44,189 nt of DNA from Rhizobium sp. Q54 (GTDB lineage: Bacteria; Pseudomonadota; Alphaproteobacteria; CADEGL01), in contig CAMAPP010000007.1 in assembly GCA_945860095.1 (NCBI GenBank), forward strand, positions 1 through 44,189, read 5' to 3'. A model generated the notes under the pieces. It worked only from the letters and a program-made list of their open reading frames with translations. It ran no database searches and was not told the DNA's origin. The translations under genes were made by a program, and so were the position numbers. This document shows positions 39,880 through 44,189 of this stretch, piece after piece; the stretch's first letter is position 1; each line of letters starts with the position of its first letter.

Positions 39880-41412
39880 TTATCGCCGCACGCGGGCGAA
39901 CAACATGAGCGGCAGCACCACCAAGCCCGCATAGGCGATGATCTGGAACGTGGAATTGAAGGCGACCATCATCGCCTGCCGCCCGATCTCGGCGCCAAGT
40001 GAGGCGAGGTCGGACGCGCGGCTCAGATCGATTTGGCCGCGCCCGACGCCCGAATGCAGCGCCTCGTTGTAGGGGCTGGCGAATTGGCGCAGCACCGAGC
40101 GGCTCGACTGGATTTCGCGGGTCAGCAGGCTGAACACGGCGGCGGCGGCAATCGCGACGCCGAGATTGTTGATGAGATGCATGAGGCTCATGCCCTGGGT
40201 GCGCAATTCCCCCGGCAAGGTCGCAAACGCCATGGCGCTGATGCCGATATAGGGCATGGCCGAACCGAAGCCTTGAAGAAACATCGCCAGGACGATGCCC
40301 GTCCAGGACGGATCGACGCCCCAGCGCGACATCATCCAAACAGGCGCCATCAACGCGGTAAAACCGACGATCAGCCAGACCCGCCCATCGACCCTGTCGG
40401 CCAGGGGCATGACGACCAGCATGCTGGCGAACGCGCCGAACGAGCGCGTGGCCAACAACATGCCGATCACCGGCAAGGTCAGGTTCATCACGCCCGTCAT
40501 GACGATGGGCAGCACGAAGAGCGGCAGGTAGTTGTTGAGGCTATAGACGAACATGAACAGCATCGCGACCGTGTAATTGCGGTCGGCGAACAGGCCGAGC
40601 GGCATGAAGGGCCGGCGCGCCGTCGCCATCCGGATGACGAACAGATAGAACGCCAGCGAGGCGAGCGTCATCGCGGCGACGATCTCGCCCGAGGCGAACC
40701 AGTCGAGGCGTTCGCCGCGCGACAGGCCGTACATGAAGGCGCCGATGGACAGCACGAGGGTGAGGAAGCCGATCCAGTCCATGTGCGCGCGCGAGCGTTC
40801 GCCGCCCTCGGGCACGGCGTACCAGGCGACGAAAAAGGTCACGATGCCCAAGGGCACGACCATCAGGAACACCCAGGGCCAGCCCTGGTATTCGGTGAGG
40901 AACCCGCCGGCCAGCGGGGCTACGAAGCCACCCCACAGCGCGCCCATGCTCCATACCGTGGTGCCCTTGGCCTGGCTGCGGCGCGGCCAGGCATCGACGG
41001 CGATGGCTTGGCCGAGGGGCGAAAGGGGCGCGCCGAACGCGCCCTGGAACATCCGCGCCAGCACCGCGGTCTCGAGACTCTCGGCGAGGCCGCAAGCGGC
41101 GGAGGAGGCGGTGAAACCGGCGATGCAGATAAGGAATAGGCGGCGGCGGCCGATCCGATTGGCCAGCCAGCCCGCGCAGGCATTGGTCATGGCGGCGGCG
41201 ACGATGAAGCCGGTCACCACCCAGGCGATCTGATCGGGCGCCGCCGAGAACGCGCCCTGCATGTGCGGCAGCGCCATGCCCGCGCCGGTGATGGCGATGA
41301 CGTAGAGCACGGTTCCGAGAGTGCCGCCCGCGATCTGCGCCGCCTTGGCGATGCCGGTCGGCGCCTCGGGTTCGCCGGGATGGAGGGAAACGGCGGCGGG
41401 GTTGTGGCTCAC
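39880..41412 (-). CDS. DHA2-family MFS transporter (14-TM drug efflux type)
   Basis: A 510-residue inner-membrane protein. WVVTGFIVAAAMTNACAGW then LANRIGRRRLF is the loop between helices 2 and 3 (motif A), and RMFQGAFGAPLSPLGQA is motif B of EmrB-like drug:H+ antiporters. About 14 hydrophobic segments can be counted. No EmrA-type adaptor or regulator is adjacent. The GTG at 41412 (VSHNPA) is one start; in-frame ATGs at 41463 and 41481 lie in a tandem repeat. A 100-bp piece of this gene is found again at 42.8 kb. Confidence 0.88.
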   Translation of the reverse strand: MSHNPAAVSLHPGEPEAPTGIAKAAQIAGGTLGTVLYVIAITGAGMALPHMQGAFSAAPDQIAWVVTGFIVAAAMTNACAGWLANRIGRRRLFLICIAGFTASSAACGLAESLETAVLARMFQGAFGAPLSPLGQAIAVDAWPRRSQAKGTTVWSMGALWGGFVAPLAGGFLTEYQGWPWVFLMVVPLGIVTFFVAWYAVPEGGERSRAHMDWIGFLTLVLSIGAFMYGLSRGERLDWFASGEIVAAMTLASLAFYLFVIRMATARRPFMPLGLFADRNYTVAMLFMFVYSLNNYLPLFVLPIVMTGVMNLTLPVIGMLLATRSFGAFASMLVVMPLADRVDGRVWLIVGFTALMAPVWMMSRWGVDPSWTGIVLAMFLQGFGSAMPYIGISAMAFATLPGELRTQGMSLMHLINNLGVAIAAAAVFSLLTREIQSSRSVLRQFASPYNEALHSGVGRGQIDLSRASDLASLGAEIGRQAMMVAFNSTFQIIAYAGLVVLPLMLFARVRR

Positions 41413-41456
41413 GCGGGCAATTTCACGCGCGCCCGCGCCCGGGCGCAAGCCGCCCG

Positions 41457-41487
41457 TTGGCATGGCCCCATGGCTTGGCATGGCCCC
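41457..41487. repeat. Tandem repeat, 2 x 13 bp (period 18)
   Basis: ttggcatggcccc occurs twice at the 5' edge of the transporter gene. Its ATGs create the ambiguous start codons. Confidence 0.8.
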
Positions 41488-41584
41488 GCCGCGCCGAACG
41501 CGAGAGCCACGCCGGCCGGATGCGGGGCAGGAAAACCGGGCTAGGAACGAGAGGGAAAAAGCGCCGTGACAATGCCGAGGCCGG

Positions 41585-42586
41585 TCAATTCTTGAGAATG
41601 CGCTGCTTCATCGCCTCGTGCGCGTCGCGCGAACCGTCGTGCCATGTACCGAACCAGCGGTCGATCGGTGTGATGCTGTCGCCGTAGTTCACCTCGAAAT
41701 ACCGATGGTGCAGATAATGCATATATGAGGCGGCGGGAATTCGCGCCTTGCCGTCCATGACCACCGACGAGAAGCCGCAGTGGTCCCGCGCCGGCCCGAA
41801 GGCGGAGGCCACCAAATGATAAAGGACCAGCAGCGGATTGGACGGCACAACAAAGTGGATCAGCAGGCTGGAAAAATAGAGGACGTGCTCGACCGGATGC
41901 ATCGCCAGCCCCGACCACGGACCGGGGTTCGCGTTCTTATGATGAAGGCTGTGAACCCAGCGATAGAGCGGCGGCCAGTGGATCAGTCGATGAATGCAGT
42001 AAAAATGCACATCGCGGAACACCTGTGTGGCCAACATGACTAGACCGAGATAGATCGGATGATCGGCCCATTCCACATAAGGCACCAAGCCGTTCGCCAT
42101 CGCCCACAGGGTGATCGCCAGATAGGCCGTCATCACCGGAACGGCGCTCAACATCGTCCAGATGATGTTGTCAATGTGCTGATTGCCGAAGAGGAAGGTG
42201 GAGTTCGCTTTGGGCCACCTCTTGTTGTACTTGAAGGTAATATCCTGCGCGCGTTGGACGTAAAGCCGCAGATGCCACGCGCTCGTAAAGACGAAGACCA
42301 AAACCGCGTTGACCGCGAAAAGACGAGCAATCCAATCGAATTCGAGGGTCTTCATCCCCGCCATCTCGGGGATAAAGAATGTCCACACGAGGAGCGCGGT
42401 GCCCACGTAAAATACATTCCACGGGAAAAAATAACCCGGCAGGCCGAACAGCCATTTCAACAGCGCCCGCGGTCTCGGCGGCCACACGAATAGGGGTGGC
42501 GAAACCACGCCTTCCGGGGGCGCCCAGCCTCCCGTGTACACTTTGTCGGCCTGAACCAAATTGTCGGCCTGAATCAAATCCGCCAT
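41585..42586 (-). CDS. Membrane fatty-acid hydroxylase/sterol desaturase family protein
   Basis: A 333-residue integral membrane di-iron enzyme. The His clusters are clear: FYCIHRLIH, then HSLHHKN, AMHPVEH and MHYLHHRYFEVNYG. Several membrane segments surround them. Family members hydroxylate or desaturate lipids at the membrane surface. Base composition is visibly less GC-rich than the neighbours, suggesting acquisition. The N-terminus MADLIQADNLVQADK repeats LxQAD because of an 18-bp duplication in the DNA. Gene fragments and insertion-sequence remains lie upstream. Confidence 0.88.
   Translation of the reverse strand: MADLIQADNLVQADKVYTGGWAPPEGVVSPPLFVWPPRPRALLKWLFGLPGYFFPWNVFYVGTALLVWTFFIPEMAGMKTLEFDWIARLFAVNAVLVFVFTSAWHLRLYVQRAQDITFKYNKRWPKANSTFLFGNQHIDNIIWTMLSAVPVMTAYLAITLWAMANGLVPYVEWADHPIYLGLVMLATQVFRDVHFYCIHRLIHWPPLYRWVHSLHHKNANPGPWSGLAMHPVEHVLYFSSLLIHFVVPSNPLLVLYHLVASAFGPARDHCGFSSVVMDGKARIPAASYMHYLHHRYFEVNYGDSITPIDRWFGTWHDGSRDAHEAMKQRILKN
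42543..42578. repeat. In-frame tandem repeat, 2 x 18 bp
   Basis: ttgtcggcctgaaccaaa and ttgtcggcctgaatcaaa stand side by side in the first codons of the hydroxylase gene and give it a six-residue repeat near its N-terminus. Confidence 0.9.
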
Positions 42587-42749
42587 CCGAACCGCCGCTC
42601 GATCATTCGTTCAAGATGTTGCAATCGTGCGCTCATTCGAATTTGCCCGCAAGGATGCGGACGACATTGTCACGGTGTCGTGCAAAGGGCGCGAAACGCC
42701 TGCGTCTCGAATATTTTCAAGCGATCGCGACCGCCACTTGCCGCGTGTC

Positions 42750-42850
42750 CATCGCCGCGGCGGCGATGAAGCCGGTCACCAGCCGGGCGATCCGATCGGG
42801 CGCCGCCGAGAACGCGCCCTGCATGTGCGGCAGCGCCATGCCGCGCCGGG
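42750..42850 (-). pseudogene. Duplicated fragment of the DHA2 transporter gene
   Basis: About 100 bases match 41188-41288 of the transporter gene with roughly 90% identity. Read on the minus strand it gives GMALPHMQGAFSAAPDRIA then RLVTGFIAAAAM, compared with DQIAWVVTGFIVAAAM in the intact gene. It has no start or downstream part. It lies between the hydroxylase gene and the IS6 remnant. Confidence 0.85.
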
Positions 42851-42907
42851 GCATTCTCACGGCGTTTCGCGACTTGGAGCTCGTTTGGTGGCTCGGTAAC
42901 CAAGGGC

Positions 42908-43371
42908 ATGAAAAGAATCCGCCACAGCGGCTAACGGTTCCCGCCTGAGATCGTTCACCGGGCGATTTGGCTCTATCTCCGGTTCACCCTGAGCTTCCGT
43001 GACGTAGACGATCTGTTGGCGGAACGCGGGATCGGGCTGTCCCATGAGGCCGTTCGGCACTGGATGAACCATTTTGGACCGCTGATAGCAGCGGACCTAC
43101 GCAAGCGCCGCCCCAAGCCCCACACGACCTGGCATCTGGTTGAGGCCTACCTGAAAATCGATGGCCGCATGGTCTATCTGTGGCGCGCCGTCGACGCCGA
43201 AGGCGAGGTCCTCGACGTGCTGATCCAGGCGAAAAGGGACAAGCGGGCCGTGCTGAAGCCGATGCGCAAGTTTTTGAAGAAACACGGCTTCGTTCCCCAG
43301 GTGTTGATCACGGACGACTTGCGGTCGTATGGCGTAGCTGCCCGCGCTCTCGGTATCGAGGATTGCCACAA
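42908..43371 (+). mobile_element. IS6-family transposase remnant
   Basis: From the ATG at 42908 the reading MKRIRHSG, stop, RFPPEIVHRAIWLYLRF, TLSFRDVDDLLAERGIGLS is an IS6 transposase interrupted by TAA at 42932-42934, where a Tyr codon is normal. The first catalytic Asp (HLDE in relatives) reads HLVEAYLKIDG, so it is lost; ITDDLRSYG, the second, remains. The C-terminal third with the catalytic Glu is replaced by IS3 sequence. The gene is dead. Left terminal repeats were not identified. Confidence 0.85.
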
Positions 43372-43404
43372 CCGCGGTGATGGTGCTTCTCGATCCCGAG
43401 CCCG

Positions 43405-43704
43405 CGCCCATCGAGCCGTCCGTCGGCAGCGTCGGCGACAGCTACGACAATGCGCTCGTCGAAACGATCAACGGCCTCTACAAGGCCGAGGTCATTCATC
43501 GGCGCGGCCCCTGGCGGAGCTTCGAGGCCGTCGAGTTCGCAACACGGACCTGGGTGGACTGGTTCAACGATCGCCGGCTGCCGGAGCCTATCGGAAACAT
43601 TCCGCCGGCAGAAGCCGAGGCACGCCACTATGCCAGGACTCGACGAGCAGAAACGGGCGGCGTGACTCGAATGAAACAGCCTCCGCCAATCCCAGGGCGG
43701 TTCA
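43405..43704 (+). mobile_element. IS3-family transposase 3' remnant
   Basis: The frame starting near 43405 gives IEPSVGSVGDSYDNALVE, TINGLYKAEVIHRRGPWRS and WVDWFNDRRLPEPIGNIPP, the end of an IS3 OrfB with its catalytic Glu. Near 43632 the frame slips; in the neighbouring frame GLDEQKRAA and a TGA at 43663 restore the usual ending. Bases 43695-43704 (gggcggttca) look like the right inverted repeat. The first two-thirds of OrfB and OrfA are absent. Confidence 0.85.
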
Positions 43705-43725
43705 GATCGACACCGTGACAAGGCC

Positions 43726-43815
43726 GTCACGGAAGCTCCGTGTGAAACGGACTTGGAGCCAGCCCGCCTGATGGATGACCTCAGGTGGAAACCGGTATCT
43801 GATGTAACGGATTTT
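43726..43815 (-). mobile_element. IS6-family transposase N-terminal fragment, opposite strand
   Basis: Minus-strand reading RYRFPPEVIHQAGWLQVRF then TRSFRD matches the first 35 residues of the IS6 transposase seen at 42908 and stops matching just before the IS3 right end. Its orientation is opposite to the left copy, giving an inverted IS6-IS3-IS6 mosaic. Confidence 0.75.
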
Positions 43816-43912
43816 CTCCAGGCCCCACCCAACCGGCAGAGTAACCGCAAGTTTCCGGACGCCGTGACAATGCGCGGTGAACCGCGTTATCGTCGCACGA
43901 GTCACAGCGAGG

Positions 43913-43918
43913 TATAAT
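43913..43918 (+). promoter_or_regulatory. Candidate -10 box before the aminotransferase gene
   Basis: A perfect TATAAT stands 54 bases before the aminotransferase ATG in an otherwise GC-rich region, but no -35 match lies 16-18 bases upstream. Confidence 0.25.
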
Positions 43919-43971
43919 TCTTCTGGGGTCGCCATGTTTTTCGGATATCCATTGCTCCACATGCCCTGTCG

Positions 43972-44189
43972 ATGACCGAGACCAGGAATATTCTCTCGTT
44001 GAATGCCTTCCGGGACACGGCGAGCTTGGACGCGCCCTTGAAACGCGCGCTGTCGCGGCGGCTGCGCGTGTTGGGCGAGGCAAGCCCGCTCTTCTACGAC
44101 GAGCCCCTACATTTGAGCCACGCGGAAGGCGTCTGGCTCTACGACCATGACGGCCGTGCCTATCTCGATGCCTACAACAACGTGCCCTC
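43972..44189 (+). CDS. Class-III PLP aminotransferase, 5' part only
   Basis: The window ends inside this gene. The 72 visible residues include LGEASPLFYDEPLHLSHAEG then VWLYDHDGRAYLDAYNNVP, the standard N-terminal block of class-III aminotransferases. The YNNVP ending is common in the subgroup with ethanolamine-phosphate and hydroxylysine-phosphate phospholyases, so a lyase is as likely as a transaminase. No catalytic lysine is in view. Confidence 0.75.
   Translation, partial: MTETRNILSLNAFRDTASLDAPLKRALSRRLRVLGEASPLFYDEPLHLSHAEGVWLYDHDGRAYLDAYNNVP

Noticed and set aside
42908-43371. Functional IS6 transposase
   Set aside because: Early TAA stop, loss of the first catalytic Asp and replacement of the C-terminus by IS3 sequence.

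Overview
The window is about 44 kb of very GC-rich DNA carrying roughly 41 intact or near-intact protein genes, several gene fragments and an IS graveyard at the right end. Gene families (HpnK/ChbG deacetylase, NhaP-type antiporter with a cyclic-nucleotide domain, TauD and PhyH dioxygenases, RimK/GNAT-C39 pair, DHA2 transporter, many flavin and PLP enzymes), strong G/C third-position bias and frequent ATGA/TGATG gene overlaps point to an alphaproteobacterium, probably Rhodospirillales-like. That assignment is inference; there is no rRNA or other phylogenetic marker. No tRNA, rRNA or CRISPR was recognised. The first 20 bases are a pure G run, which looks like a contig-end sequencing artefact.

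Layout. 0.3-4.1 kb: enoyl-CoA hydratase, a 24-codon scrap of an acyl-CoA synthetase, a PhnZ-like HD oxygenase, an FkbM methyltransferase, a lytic transglycosylase and a small winged-helix-like protein. 4.2-10.1 kb: CNBD-linked Na+/H+ antiporter and HpnK-like deacetylase (operon), divergent from a membrane-anchored family-2 glycosyltransferase, then a methyltransferase and cupin. 10.2-14.7 kb: CHAP hydrolase with a long structured leader, a coupled pair of TauD dioxygenases, and succinate-semialdehyde dehydrogenase with a clear intrinsic terminator. 14.9-26.6 kb: a dense run of catabolic-type redox and hydrolytic genes (flavin reductase, 3-hydroxyisobutyrate-dehydrogenase-like, carboxymuconolactone decarboxylase, metallo-beta-lactamase hydrolase, luciferase-like monooxygenase, OYE/FeS reductase, SDR, amidohydrolase, creatininase and a protein made of three fused Rid domains). 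26.6-31.6 kb: a conserved hypothetical, then a GNAT-C39 / RLAN-ATP-grasp / FAD-oxidase operon that looks like a peptide-ligation system. 31.6-36.0 kb: CBS, patatin, DHCW cupin, PhyH and a D-cysteine desulfhydrase-like enzyme. 36.0-41.5 kb: cold-shock protein, ABC-F ATPase, small proteins and a DHA2 transporter. 41.6-44.2 kb: a lower-GC membrane hydroxylase, a duplicated scrap of the DHA2 gene, an IS6/IS3 mosaic and the 5' end of a class-III aminotransferase.

The most unusual feature is not a gene. At least 16 short tandem direct duplications (units of about 13-26 bp, two to eight copies, plus one tetranucleotide tract and one gene-tail duplication of about 85 bp) are scattered through the window. 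They sit almost exclusively in spacers or at the very ends of reading frames. Several arrays are built from the last codons and stop codon of a gene, and two copy the junction between convergent genes with both stops. This pattern of border expansion is the main thing here that ordinary annotation does not explain.
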